Positions 1-11,487 of a stretch of DNA of 64,000 bases are shown here, one piece after another. A program made the translations under genes and the position numbers. Position 1 is the first letter of the stretch, and each line of letters opens with the position of its first letter. The DNA comes from Candidatus Porisulfidus sp. TsSOB (lineage in GTDB: Bacteria > Pseudomonadota > Gammaproteobacteria > Poriferisulfidales > Poriferisulfidaceae): positions 88,478 through 152,477 of the forward strand of contig MRSX01000002.1 in NCBI GenBank assembly GCA_002631715.1. The letters are read 5' to 3'. The notes under the pieces were generated by a model. The model saw nothing but the letters and a program-made list of their open reading frames with translations, was not told the DNA's origin and ran no database searches.

Positions 1-771
1 GGCTGGCTCGGCGAGATGGGCGTACTGGAATTCGCTGGCGGCCTGGTGGTACACATGACGGCCGGCGTGGCAGGTCTGATGACGGCTATCCTGATCGGAT
101 CCCGCGCTGGATTTCCGTCGCGACAGGCTCCCCCGCACAATCTGACGCTCACCGTGATCGGCGCCAGCATCCTGTGGGTCGGCTGGTTCGGTTTCAACGC
201 CGGCAGCGCGGTTGCCGCAGGAACCGATGCCGGCATGGCCATGTTGGTGACGCAGCTCGCGACAGCAGCTGCGGCATTGACCTGGATGGTGGCTGATTGG
301 GTTCGCTACGGAACACCAAAAGTCCTCGGAATTGTCACGGGGGCCGTGGCTGGGTTGGTAGCTATCACCCCGGCTTCTGGATTCGTTGGTCCGGCCGGTG
401 CGGTGCTGATCGGTCTGGCGGCCGGCTTTACCTGCTTCACCGTCACGAACATCGTCAAGCAGAACTTCAAGCTTGACGACTCGCTGGACGTGTTCGCGGT
501 GCATGGCATCGGGGGGGCGCTCGGCACGATCCTGACCGGTGTGTTCGCGGCGGAAGCCTTCGGCGGAGCTGGGTTGCATGCCGATAGCATCGGTGCACAG
601 CTGGCCATCCAGGGTACTGGCGTAATTGCCGTATTCGTATGGACCGCTGCCGTCACCGCCGTGATTCTCAAGCTGGTTGGATTGTGGACCAAGGTGCGCG
701 TCTCGGAAGAAGAGGAACGCATGGGTCTCGATCTCTCTCAGCACGAAGAAAGCGGCTACCACGTCGAATAA
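1..771 (+). CDS. amtB: Ammonium transporter AmtB, 3' part (cut by window edge)
   Basis: The reading frame is open from base 1, so the window starts inside the gene and its N-terminal half is missing. The visible 257 residues form the C-terminal half of an Amt/Mep/Rh ammonium channel of the inner membrane. Both pore histidines of the family's twin-His pair are present, in VVHMTAG near the window start and in DVFAVHGIGG. The conserved FGFNAGSA and ITPASGFVGP helices can also be read, and the cytoplasmic C-terminal tail that contacts GlnK follows (…GLDLSQHEESGYHVE). It is closely similar over its whole length to the second amtB downstream, with glnK between them, so the locus is amtB-glnK-amtB. 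A strong hairpin terminator follows at 792-817. Confidence 0.95.
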   Translation, partial: GWLGEMGVLEFAGGLVVHMTAGVAGLMTAILIGSRAGFPSRQAPPHNLTLTVIGASILWVGWFGFNAGSAVAAGTDAGMAMLVTQLATAAAALTWMVADWVRYGTPKVLGIVTGAVAGLVAITPASGFVGPAGAVLIGLAAGFTCFTVTNIVKQNFKLDDSLDVFAVHGIGGALGTILTGVFAAEAFGGAGLHADSIGAQLAIQGTGVIAVFVWTAAVTAVILKLVGLWTKVRVSEEEERMGLDLSQHEESGYHVE

Positions 772-791
772 TCCAAACTTGGGTTACTTGG

Positions 792-817
792 AAAGGGGCG
801 CCTGTGGCGCCCCTTTT
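792..817 (+). terminator. Rho-independent terminator after amtB
   Basis: An 11-base arm AAAGGGGCGCC pairs perfectly across a TGT loop and ends in a T run. It lies 21 bases after the amtB stop and separates it from glnK, which probably has its own promoter; a -10-like TATGAT lies at 862-867. Confidence 0.9.
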
Positions 818-869
818 CATTTCTCACTGGAAGCCTAGTGAATAGTGCCGACCCTATACGCTATGATAG

Positions 870-2486
<1,617 letters not shown>

Positions 2487-2507
2487 TTCTGACTTTCGGC
2501 AATTATC

Positions 2508-2536
2508 GGACAGGCGCCTTCGGGCGCCTGTCCTTT
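2508..2536 (+). terminator. Rho-independent terminator after glnK-amtB
   Basis: GGACAGGCGCC pairs perfectly with GGCGCCTGTCC across a TTCG tetraloop and is followed by TTT. It lies 21 bases after the amtB stop and closes the nitrogen module. Confidence 0.9.
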
Positions 2537-2564
2537 ATGTAGAGACACCGAACCAGGTTTCTCG

Positions 2565-2786
2565 TTATTCCCCGACCTGCTCCCAGGCTGAAAGATCTGC
2601 TGGGGCCTCGCTTTCATCGTTGTCCCAGACGGAATAGCCGGACTGCTTGTCGGCTACCGCCTGGGCCGCTTCCTCCGGAGAGGGGAACGTCAGGGTCGGG
2701 GTGTCGTCCACCCACAGATCCCACATGCCAAGCGGCTCTTGGCGCAATTCGAATACGGCGATGGCCGTCTTAAGTCGGTATACCAT
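2565..2786 (-). CDS. Small acidic protein of unknown function
   Basis: A 73-residue acidic protein starting MVYRLKTAIAVFELRQEPLG. It has no signal peptide, membrane segment or motif I recognise; the middle (DLWVDDTPTLTFPSPEEAAQA) looks like a small compact domain. It is transcribed divergently from the gene at 2812 with only 25 bases between start codons, so any promoters must overlap. The frame is free of stops, codon use matches the neighbours, and no competing gene covers the region. Function unknown. Confidence 0.6.
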   Translation of the reverse strand: MVYRLKTAIAVFELRQEPLGMWDLWVDDTPTLTFPSPEEAAQAVADKQSGYSVWDNDESEAPADLSAWEQVGE

Positions 2787-2811
2787 ATGCTTATATTACT
2801 CTTTCCCTGCC

Positions 2812-3156
2812 ATGTCTTCCGCTCTGTTCACATTCCACGGCCTGTTCCCCGACGAGGTCCGTCAAGAAGGCCAAACCCTGGTATCGAAGGTGCTGTTCGA
2901 CGTCGAATACCAAGATGAACTGCACGCCCACCACATGGCGCACGTCATCCAGGTCGACGGCGAAGACCAGCCACAGGTGACGTCCGATTTCACCCTACCC
3001 TGCGTGGGCCTGGCGGATGCGGTGTTTGCCTATCTGGACTACGTGTACGGCCCGCAAAGCCATAGCGTCTCGCATGGCGGTCCCAAGGGGCCGAACCTGA
3101 AAGAAAACGCATTGCACGTGGAATGGCAGACCCGGCTGGAAATCCCGGAATCCTAG
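2812..3156 (+). CDS. Conserved-looking hypothetical protein
   Basis: The likely product is 114 residues from the ATG at 2812 (MSSALFTFHGLFPDEV…). The frame is open further upstream, but that part overlaps the divergent gene and looks unlike protein. It has no signal peptide or membrane helix. It contains a His-rich DELHAHHMAHV stretch near residues 35-45 and an SHSVSHGG loop near residue 85, so metal binding is possible but unproven. It ends 10 bases before the stop of the convergent HAD gene. I do not recognise the family. Confidence 0.65.
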   Translation: MSSALFTFHGLFPDEVRQEGQTLVSKVLFDVEYQDELHAHHMAHVIQVDGEDQPQVTSDFTLPCVGLADAVFAYLDYVYGPQSHSVSHGGPKGPNLKENALHVEWQTRLEIPES

Positions 3157-3166
3157 ACGCGCCGCA

Positions 3167-3979
3167 CTATTCGGAGACTGCGTACTTCAGTATCCGCGCC
3201 TGGTGCAACAGTTCGTGCAGGTTGGCCACCACCGCGTGCGGGCGGTGCGGATAACTCACAGTGCCGGGAAAAATCCGATCAATCCAGTCCTGCTTCCAGT
3301 TCGCCCCGTTGTAGAACACCGCCGCGATTTCCGCCTTGCAGGCGGCCGCCACATCGGTCGTGCTGTCGCCAACGTACCAGCAATGAAGACCGGCCTGTTC
3401 ATTGAGACGGCTGAGCGCGGCCTGGATCTGGTCCGGATGCGGCTTGCGCCTCGGCACGTCATCGCCGCAAACCATCGTATCGAAACTCTCCCGCCAGCCG
3501 TTTTCTCCCAGCGCTTCGATTTCCTGCTCCACGAACTCCCGGTTGCGGTTGCTCAAAAGACCCAAGCGAATCTCCATTTCCCGCAAGTGCTCCATCGTCT
3601 TCAAGACATCCGGCTCCAGCGGCGTCACCTCTCCGCAATGGGTCCGGTAGGCGGCATCAAACGCGCGGTGCGCCATATCCTTGGCTTCCTGATCGTGTCC
3701 GAACAGGACTTCGAAGATGTCGGTCCTCGAGACTTTCCGGGCTTTTCGGACCTTGGGATGCAACTGCCCGTGCTTACGCACATACTGGACCAGCTTGGCA
3801 TCCTCGAGAGTCCGGCTTTGTTTGATCGAAATCATTCGTTCGTACAACCCCAGATCCCGCAGCCTGGGCAGGATTTCATCGATTGCGTGGTACATCGCGT
3901 CGTGCGTGTCCACCAGCGTGGCGTGCCAATCGAACAGGATGACCCGGGGAACCGCGTGCGGAAGATTAATCAGGCTCAT
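3167..3979 (-). CDS. HAD-superfamily hydrolase, phosphatase-like
   Basis: This 270-residue protein has the four HAD motifs: motif I FDWHATLVD with nucleophile Asp17, motif II LLSNRN near Ser143, motif III Lys179 in RRKPHP, and motif IV GDSTTD at 204-209. A helical cap of about 100 residues sits between motifs I and II, as in phosphoglycolate-phosphatase-like members. The second Asp of the usual DxD pair, the general acid/base, is replaced by His19. This makes ordinary phosphatase chemistry uncertain; phosphonatases also lack that Asp. Its start lies inside the end of the upstream chorismatase gene (14-base overlap), so the two are almost certainly co-expressed. The substrate is unknown. Confidence 0.85.
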   Translation of the reverse strand: MSLINLPHAVPRVILFDWHATLVDTHDAMYHAIDEILPRLRDLGLYERMISIKQSRTLEDAKLVQYVRKHGQLHPKVRKARKVSRTDIFEVLFGHDQEAKDMAHRAFDAAYRTHCGEVTPLEPDVLKTMEHLREMEIRLGLLSNRNREFVEQEIEALGENGWRESFDTMVCGDDVPRRKPHPDQIQAALSRLNEQAGLHCWYVGDSTTDVAAACKAEIAAVFYNGANWKQDWIDRIFPGTVSYPHRPHAVVANLHELLHQARILKYAVSE

Positions 3980-4973
3980 CGAGGATAGTGCTTTCCATCT
4001 CCAAAAGAAGATCGTTCCGGCACAAGCAGCTATGCAGGAAATAGCACGGTGTATCCGGGCCGATGACGGCCCTCACTTCATCCTGTACTTGCGGCAGATT
4101 CTCTGGATTCGCCAGGTAGATCTTCTCGAACGGAAGGTCGTGGAGCCGCTCGGGGTGCGACGCGCCCTCGATGCGAGCCTGTTCGATCACGGCGGCATGA
4201 TTGTGCAGAACTTCCCGGGCCTGCGCCGCCGCATCCCCGTGGTGTCGCGTTTCGTGTCCGGTGATGCTGGCGGTCCCGGACAGGTACAGGGCGACCTGCC
4301 CGTCGGCCGCATGCGAGACGCCGCGGCAAAATGAAGGGCCATGGGGCCCCAGGTGCTCGGGATAGTCCGAGGGAGCTGTCTGCCGGGGGTTTTCCAGTGA
4401 CTGGCCGGGTTCCTTCCCCAACAGAAAATACACAGCGAATCCCGGCGCAAAACTACCCGAGGTAGTCACCGCGGGCAGCGACTGGTCGGCTCCCTGCTCA
4501 TCTTCCATCAAAGCCCGGCGACGGCCTTCGCAGAATGACTGGTAGCGGTTGAGGTTCCCGGCCGGCCCCACAATATCCGGAAAATAGTTCCATACGCGTA
4601 AGATCCAGGGATATCCCTGTTCCCGTGCAAGCCGAAGCAGGTCGCGATAAACCTGCTGCGTAAGAGCCCCAAGGTCCGGGGAATTCTCCTTGAACACCGC
4701 GTACGCGAGCATTCGCGAACCAAAGCAGACAAACCGGAATCCCAAGCTTTCTCCGCGTCGTTCGATGCAGTCGCTGGTCCAATGCTCGCACAGGGTCGGG
4801 ACGCCCAGCGGCGGCAATCCCAATTCCAGCCCGGATTCGCTCGCCTCCGTGCGCGCACCGTATAAGATACGCACAATGGTTTGTTCGGAGTGTTGAGGAA
4901 AAACCGGATCCGGAAAATACTCGATTTGGAAGCCTGATAACCTCGAAGACATGAACAAAAACGCCGGAATCAA
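3966..4973 (-). CDS. Chorismatase of the FkbO/Hyg5/XanB2 family
   Basis: This 335-residue cytosolic protein has the family's conserved blocks: WNYFPDI (128-134), RYQSFCEGR (143-151), ENPRQ (194-198) and SGTASITGHETRH (232-244). Such enzymes hydrolyse or rearrange chorismate. XanB2 of Xanthomonas makes 3- and 4-hydroxybenzoate, which feed xanthomonadin pigment and ubiquinone. No ubiC is seen here, so supplying 4-hydroxybenzoate for ubiquinone is a reasonable inference. Which product this enzyme makes (3-HBA, 4-HBA or a dihydrodiol) cannot be read with confidence. MSSRLSGF, seven residues in, is an alternative start. It is divergent from hyuA and overlaps the HAD gene. Confidence 0.85.
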   Translation of the reverse strand: MIPAFLFMSSRLSGFQIEYFPDPVFPQHSEQTIVRILYGARTEASESGLELGLPPLGVPTLCEHWTSDCIERRGESLGFRFVCFGSRMLAYAVFKENSPDLGALTQQVYRDLLRLAREQGYPWILRVWNYFPDIVGPAGNLNRYQSFCEGRRRALMEDEQGADQSLPAVTTSGSFAPGFAVYFLLGKEPGQSLENPRQTAPSDYPEHLGPHGPSFCRGVSHAADGQVALYLSGTASITGHETRHHGDAAAQAREVLHNHAAVIEQARIEGASHPERLHDLPFEKIYLANPENLPQVQDEVRAVIGPDTPCYFLHSCLCRNDLLLEMESTILDEPD

Positions 4974-5025
4974 CGGCCTCTCAGAAGAATTTACATTTTA
5001 ACATTGGGTCGGGTGCAAGCAGATA

Positions 5026-6981
5026 ATGCGCATCGGCATTGACACCGGCGGCACATTCACGGATTTCACCGTACTGGACGGCAAAACGTGGCGAGTCCAC
5101 AAGGTGCCGTCCGATCCGGATTCCCCGGCGCGGGCGATCCTGCACGGCCTTCGGGAGCTGGGCGTCGACCTGCAGCAAACTTTTCACTTGGTTCACGGAA
5201 CGACCGTCGCCACTAACGCCGTGTTGGAGCGCAAGGGGGCCCGCTGCGCCTACATCACCAATCGCGGATTCGCCGATATTTTGAGCTTGGGACGCCAAGC
5301 CCGCTCCGAACTCTATAACCTGACGCCCTCTCCCGAAGAGCCGCCCGTTCCGGCGGACTTCTGTCTCGAAACCGGTGGGCGTCTGGCATTCGACGGGGAG
5401 GAACTGGAGTCGCTGACCGAGGCGGACCTGGATGAACTGTGCCGCAAGATCAAAGCCCTGAAACCCGAGGCGGTGGCCATCAACCTCCTGTTCTCGTTCT
5501 TGGACGACCGCCACGAGCGACGGATCGAGGAGGCCCTGCCGGAAAGCCTGTTTGTCTCCCGGTCTTCCGAAGTCCTGCCGGAAATCCGCGAATATGAGCG
5601 CGGCATGGCGACCTGGCTGAACAGCTACGTCGGCCCGCAGGTTGGCCGATATATCGATGAACTGCATCAGTCCCTGCCGAAAGCCCGGCTGGATACCATG
5701 CAAAGCCATGGAGCCACCTTGCCGGGTCAGTTGGCCGCCCGCCATGCGGTGCGGCTTTTGCTGTCGGGTCCGGCGGGCGGACTGGCAGCGGCCCTCCAAA
5801 TCGGCCGCCAGGCCGGATGCGAGCGGATCCTGAGTCTGGACATGGGCGGGACCTCCACCGACGTGGCGCTGATCGACGGCGACATCAAGATGACTTCCAA
5901 GGGGAAGATCGGCGGCTGGCCGGTCTCGGTACCGATGGCGGATATGCATACCATTGGCGCTGGCGGAGGATCGTTGGCGTATCGCGACAGCGGCCATCTG
6001 CTCCGGGTGGGTCCGCGTTCTGCCGGGAGCCGACCTGGTCCCGCTTGCTATGCGCGAGGGGGCACGGAACCAACTGTGACCGATGCGAATGTCGTGCTGG
6101 GATGGCTACCGGCACAAACCCACTTGGCGGGAGACCTCCCCCTGGATGTTGAAGCCGCAAAGTCGGCGGTCGGTCGACTGGCACAGGAATTAGAACTGGA
6201 TTCGTACGAGACCGCGCAAGGCATCGTCCAGCTAGTGAATGAAAACATGGCGCAAGCGCTTCGCGTCGTCTCGGTCCGCCAAGGACATAACCCGAAGGAT
6301 TTCGTGCTGATGGCATTCGGAGGAGCCGGTGGCTTGCACTTGTGCGAACTGGCAGACGCGCTGTCGATGACGCAGGCAATGATCCCGGTACACGCCGGAA
6401 TCTTCTCCGCCTTAGGCCTGCTGCTGGCGCCGCAAGGTCGGGAACTCTCCCAGACCGTGCCGGGCCGCTTGCGGGACATGGACGAAACCGAGATCGGACG
6501 CCGCTTCGACACGCTCGCCGAGCGAATACACGAAGAGACTGGGAGTGAGGTTTCGCGGGTCTGGCAGCAAACGCGAGACCTGGACTTGCGTTACGAAGGG
6601 CAATCCGAAGTCCTGCGCCTGCCCTGGGTCTCGATCGCCCGGACAGAAGAGGATTTTCATGCGCATCACCGAGAATGCTATGGCTATACGCTCGACATGC
6701 CGGTCGAACTGGTCAACCTCCGGCTCAATCTGAGGGATCCAGTCTCCCCGCCAACCCTGCCCTCCTGGACGGTACAGGAACCGGCAGACCCCTTCGATCA
6801 CGTGGCGGTGTACGGCCTTGACGATCCGGTTCCCGTCTATTCGCGCGTCGAACTGGCAGTCGGACAAACAATGAAGGGACCAGCCATCATCCTGGAGGAT
6901 ACTGCCACGATCCGGGTCTCCCCCAACTGGCGCGCCGAAGTGGACGCGTATGGTAATATCCGGCTGCAACGCGAGCCTTGA
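5026..6981 (+). CDS. hyuA: Hydantoinase A / oxoprolinase A-type ATPase subunit
   Basis: This 651-residue protein has the HyuA architecture. It opens with the ASKHA phosphate-binding loop MRIGIDTGGTFTDFT, continues with HGTTVATNAVLERKGA (about 60-75), a second phosphate loop LDMGGTSTDVALIDG (about 272-286), and the glycine-rich HTIGAGGGSLAY and GPACYARGGTEPTVTDAN blocks. HyuA uses ATP with a HyuB partner to open 5-oxoproline, hydantoin or related lactam rings. The usual adjacent hyuB is absent; a good hyuB candidate lies at 44898-46433 on the other strand. The next gene is a desaturase with no evident link. The substrate cannot be told from sequence. Confidence 0.9.
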   Translation: MRIGIDTGGTFTDFTVLDGKTWRVHKVPSDPDSPARAILHGLRELGVDLQQTFHLVHGTTVATNAVLERKGARCAYITNRGFADILSLGRQARSELYNLTPSPEEPPVPADFCLETGGRLAFDGEELESLTEADLDELCRKIKALKPEAVAINLLFSFLDDRHERRIEEALPESLFVSRSSEVLPEIREYERGMATWLNSYVGPQVGRYIDELHQSLPKARLDTMQSHGATLPGQLAARHAVRLLLSGPAGGLAAALQIGRQAGCERILSLDMGGTSTDVALIDGDIKMTSKGKIGGWPVSVPMADMHTIGAGGGSLAYRDSGHLLRVGPRSAGSRPGPACYARGGTEPTVTDANVVLGWLPAQTHLAGDLPLDVEAAKSAVGRLAQELELDSYETAQGIVQLVNENMAQALRVVSVRQGHNPKDFVLMAFGGAGGLHLCELADALSMTQAMIPVHAGIFSALGLLLAPQGRELSQTVPGRLRDMDETEIGRRFDTLAERIHEETGSEVSRVWQQTRDLDLRYEGQSEVLRLPWVSIARTEEDFHAHHRECYGYTLDMPVELVNLRLNLRDPVSPPTLPSWTVQEPADPFDHVAVYGLDDPVPVYSRVELAVGQTMKGPAIILEDTATIRVSPNWRAEVDAYGNIRLQREP

Positions 6982-7002
6982 TTTCCTGACCCACACATTG
7001 CC

Positions 7003-8199
7003 TTGACAAGCGAACTAATTGCCTTCTGGCACGGCCTGTTCTTGCTGCCGGTGTGGGGCTATTTCCTCCTGGTTTTGGGGCTGACCCACATCACCATTGT
7101 GGCGGTAACGCTTTTCCTTCACCGCGAGCAGGCTCACCGTGGATTGCGCCTGAATCCGCTGATTCAGCACTTCTTCCGGTTCTGGCTCTGGCTGACCACT
7201 GGCATGGAAACCCAGGAATGGGTCGCGGTGCATCGCAAGCACCATGCGGCCTGCGAAACCTGCGACGACCCACACAGTCCGGCTGTCTCCGGAATCCGGG
7301 CCGTGTTGTGGGACGGCGTCAACCTGTACCAGAAAGAAGCCGCACGGGAGGAAACCTTGCGCCGTTATGGCAGCGGCACACCGGATGATTTCATGGAACG
7401 GCACCTATACTCTCGCCGTCGAAACATTGGCGTCATTCTGTTGCTGTTCGTGCAACTGGCCCTGTTCGGGCTGCCAGGGCTTGCCATGTGGGCGATCCAG
7501 ATGATGTGGATCCCGTTTTTCGCCGCAGGCGTGATCAACGGCATCGGCCACTGGTTCGGCTATCGATCCTTCGCCACGGACGACCTCTCTACCAACATCG
7601 TCAACATCGGCATCCTGATCGGCGGCGAGGAAATGCACAACAATCATCACGCTTATCCGTCCTCTGCCCGGTTCTCAATGCGCTGGTGGGAGTTCGACAT
7701 CGGTTGGATGTACATCCGCCTGCTGCGCATGCTGCGGATGGCCAAGGTGCTGCATCAGGCACCCCGCTTGAAACTGCGCCACGCGAAAACCCAGATTGAC
7801 CAGGAAACGATGCAGGCCCTGATCAGCAGTCGGATCATAGTCATGGGCCAATACGCACGGAAAGTGCTGCTTCCCACGCTGCGCACCGAGATGCGCAGCG
7901 CGACCGGGCACTACCGCCGCCGGCTCAAACGGCTGATCAAGATGTTGCCGACCTTGGAACACCGGCTAACGCCGTTCGATCACGACCAGTTTCAGCAAAT
8001 CTTGTCGCAATGCCCTCGGCTGCAAGAAGTCGTCCGCTACCAACAGCGGCTGCAGGAAATCATCCGCGCCCGAAACGAAGGTTACCGAATCATGCGGACT
8101 CGGCTGAACGAGTGGTGCTCAGAAGCTGAACAAACCGGTATCGCCGGGCTTCAGCAGTTTGCACGGCGGTTGTCCCGTTATTCGCTGCGCCCGGCCTGA
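7003..8199 (+). CDS. Membrane fatty acid desaturase (acyl-CoA delta-9 type)
   Basis: This 398-residue protein has the three histidine boxes of di-iron acyl desaturases: HREQAH (40-45), HRKHH (77-81) and HNNHH (212-216). Two pairs of hydrophobic helices lie before and between the boxes. These enzymes insert a double bond into acyl-CoA or phospholipid acyl chains using O2 and an electron carrier, and so adjust membrane fluidity. About 150 residues follow the last box, rich in Arg and Leu and probably helical, as in DesB-like proteins. The start is a TTG with no clear ribosome-binding site, so the exact N-terminus is less sure. It follows hyuA by 21 bases. Confidence 0.88.
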   Translation: MTSELIAFWHGLFLLPVWGYFLLVLGLTHITIVAVTLFLHREQAHRGLRLNPLIQHFFRFWLWLTTGMETQEWVAVHRKHHAACETCDDPHSPAVSGIRAVLWDGVNLYQKEAAREETLRRYGSGTPDDFMERHLYSRRRNIGVILLLFVQLALFGLPGLAMWAIQMMWIPFFAAGVINGIGHWFGYRSFATDDLSTNIVNIGILIGGEEMHNNHHAYPSSARFSMRWWEFDIGWMYIRLLRMLRMAKVLHQAPRLKLRHAKTQIDQETMQALISSRIIVMGQYARKVLLPTLRTEMRSATGHYRRRLKRLIKMLPTLEHRLTPFDHDQFQQILSQCPRLQEVVRYQQRLQEIIRARNEGYRIMRTRLNEWCSEAEQTGIAGLQQFARRLSRYSLRPA

Positions 8200-8239
8200 T
8201 CCTATAATTTTCAATTAATCTTTCAGCTTCCTATCGCCC

Positions 8240-8548
8240 ATGAAAAGATACTTCTGGATTCTGGCCCTCTTTTTCCCCCTTGCCCTGACGGGCTGCGAAA
8301 CCGTGGGCAAGGTCACCTCCTGGTTCGACGACGAGGATGCGCAGGCCGAAACTGTGGCGGACGAAGAATCCGCTCTCAAGTACGTCACCGTTGTCGTGAA
8401 GGACCGGTACGGGTTCAAAATCAAAGACCCGATGGGTCAAAGGACCACCGGCGGCAGTTGTGGCGTCTGGAAGGATCAGGCCCAAGAAACCCAGGGTGCA
8501 TGCTGCTGGAACAACCGCGGCGAATGCGCCTGCCCCTGTCCGGAGTAG
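8240..8548 (+). CDS. Small predicted lipoprotein, Cys-rich C-terminus
   Basis: A 102-residue protein with a type II signal peptide, MKRYFWILALFFPLALTGC, so it should be lipidated at Cys19. The acidic middle region is followed by a C-terminal domain with six further cysteines (SCGVWKD…CCWNNRGECACPCPE) that could form disulfides or bind metal in the periplasm. A TATAAT lies about 30 bases upstream of the ATG. It is convergent with rpmG. The family is not one I recognise. Confidence 0.75.
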   Translation: MKRYFWILALFFPLALTGCETVGKVTSWFDDEDAQAETVADEESALKYVTVVVKDRYGFKIKDPMGQRTTGGSCGVWKDQAQETQGACCWNNRGECACPCPE

Positions 8549-8567
8549 TTCACGCTTTTGACGGGAA

Positions 8568-8588
8568 AGTCGGGCGGGGTTGCCCGGC
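8568..8588 (-). terminator. Possible terminator between rpmG and the lipoprotein gene
   Basis: A GC hairpin (GCCGGGC, AACCCC loop, GCCCGAC) followed by TTT on the minus strand lies just after the rpmG stop. The stem is short, so termination is likely but not certain. Confidence 0.5.
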
Positions 8589-8590
8589 TC

Positions 8591-8758
8591 TTACTTGATC
8601 TTCGATTCCTTGTAGAGGACGTGCTTGCGTACGACCGGGTCGTACTTCTTGACTTCCAGCTTGCCGGTCCCGGTGCGTTTGTTCTTGGTCGTCGTGTAGT
8701 AGTGACCTGTGCCAGCGCTTGAAACCAGCTTGATCTTTTCGCGGACTGCCTTGGCCAT
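8591..8758 (-). CDS. rpmG: Ribosomal protein bL33
   Basis: A 55-residue basic protein, [20 protein letters not shown]… ending VLYKESKIK, the normal length of bL33. It is a large-subunit protein near the E site. It has no CxxC pairs, so it is the zinc-independent form. It lies 5 bases downstream of rpmB, the usual rpmB-rpmG operon order. Confidence 0.97.
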   Translation of the reverse strand: MAKAVREKIKLVSSAGTGHYYTTTKNKRTGTGKLEVKKYDPVVRKHVLYKESKIK

Positions 8759-8763
8759 GATCG

Positions 8764-9000
8764 TCAGACTCGCTCGCCGCGGCTGCGAATTTCGTTCAGA
8801 ACCACTTCAATGCCTTTTTTGTCAATGATCCGCATCCCCTTCCGGGAGACCCGCAACTTGACCCAGCGATTCTCGCTTTCCACCCAAAAACGCTGGGTGT
8901 GAAGGTTCGGCAGGAAACGGCGCCGCGTCTTGTTGTGCGCGTGCGAAACATTGTTGCCGGACATCGGGCGCTTGCCGGTAACCTGGCAGATCCGTGACAT
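8764..9000 (-). CDS. rpmB: Ribosomal protein bL28
   Basis: This 78-residue protein opens [21 protein letters not shown] and has the canonical [18 protein letters not shown] and TLRVS-like (KLRVSRKG) segments of bL28. The length is normal. It leads the rpmB-rpmG operon, and a plausible sigma70 promoter lies at 9028-9056. Confidence 0.97.
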   Translation of the reverse strand: MSRICQVTGKRPMSGNNVSHAHNKTRRRFLPNLHTQRFWVESENRWVKLRVSRKGMRIIDKKGIEVVLNEIRSRGERV

Positions 9001-9027
9001 GGGGAAAGCCTCAAACTTGAGCGGCGA

Positions 9028-10975
<1,948 letters not shown>

Positions 10976-11000
10976 TTTTACGCGAAAAATAGCAAGCGGA

Positions 11001-11008
11001 CAGTGCCG
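11001..11008. repeat. Left copy of the 8-bp target-site duplication
   Basis: CAGTGCCG directly abuts the left inverted repeat and is repeated exactly at 13875-13882 after the right end. Eight bases is the duplication length known for IS1595-family insertions. Confidence 0.9.
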
Positions 11009-11034
11009 GGGAATTATGTAGGTAACTTGGCAGA
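11009..11034 (+). repeat. Left terminal inverted repeat
   Basis: Twenty-six bases pair with the right end with two mismatches (A/T at the fifth position and G/A near the inner end). The outermost 13 bases, GGGAATTATGTAG, are identical to the ends of the tnpB element at 39593-40889. Confidence 0.9.
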
Positions 11035-11046
11035 GGCAAGCAAGAA

Positions 11047-11274
11047 TTAAATAAGTAGCAATATAAATTCAAGAATTGCAATCAGCCATCCAACAATAGC
11101 GAAGGTCTGACTTAGCCAAACCTTGTACTGCCATTGTTGCCATGCGTTTTCGACAGCCGAGCGCACGGAATCATCAACTGGATGGGTTTTGTCCGAAATA
11201 ATCTTTGCGAGTTTTGAAATAAGTTCGTCCTTTGTCATTTTCTGAATTTCCTGATGATTAATAGTCTGCGACAT
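11047..11274 (-). CDS. Passenger: small single-pass membrane protein
   Basis: A 75-residue protein from the ATG at 11274 (MSQTINHQEIQKMTKDELIS…). The frame stays open further upstream, but that part lies in the structured inverted-repeat region and looks non-coding. The first 50 residues are charged and helical. The end, about 54-75 (QTFAIVGWLIAILEFILLLI), is one transmembrane helix with almost nothing after it, a tail-anchor-like arrangement. The stop lies 38 bases from the end of the element. No family recognised. Small tail-anchored proteins occur among both toxins and regulators, but nothing here decides between them. Confidence 0.55.
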   Translation of the reverse strand: MSQTINHQEIQKMTKDELISKLAKIISDKTHPVDDSVRSAVENAWQQWQYKVWLSQTFAIVGWLIAILEFILLLI

Positions 11275-11304
11275 TATATGAATTGACAGTGGTATAGTCT
11301 TACC

Positions 11305-11428
11305 TGCAAAACATTTCGGTGCACCCAGTGTCGGGTCACCTGCTGAATACAACAGCCATATCAGGGGCGGGGTAGCTCCCCAAACCGGGCGAATAAGCAG
11401 GGACTTCTGTTTACCGGAATGTTTTGCA
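11305..11428 (+). other. Large imperfect hairpin between passenger genes
   Basis: TGCAAAACATTTCGGT (11305-11320) and ACCGGAATGTTTTGCA (11413-11428) are inverted repeats matching at 15 of 16 positions, 92 bases apart. Inside lie a second pair, CCTGCT (11339-11344) with AGCAGG (11396-11401), and a GGGG-TAGCT-CCCC hairpin (11369-11381). The nested arrangement looks like a folded RNA or a regulatory region between two divergent passenger genes. It does not fit an integron attC site. Confidence 0.5.
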
Positions 11429-11487
11429 AGATGGCCCGGCTCCATTTATGTCGGGGTTGCAAATATTTCCGCATGGAGTGGACAGAA

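Noticed and set aside
4981..5997. 338-codon open frame antisense to hyuA
   Set aside because: It is a shadow of the GC-rich hyuA coding strand, with low-complexity Arg/Gln-rich sequence and no motif.
11297..11430. Integron attC site in the passenger region
   Set aside because: The arms lack GTTRRRY and RYYYAAC core sites, and no integrase gene is present.
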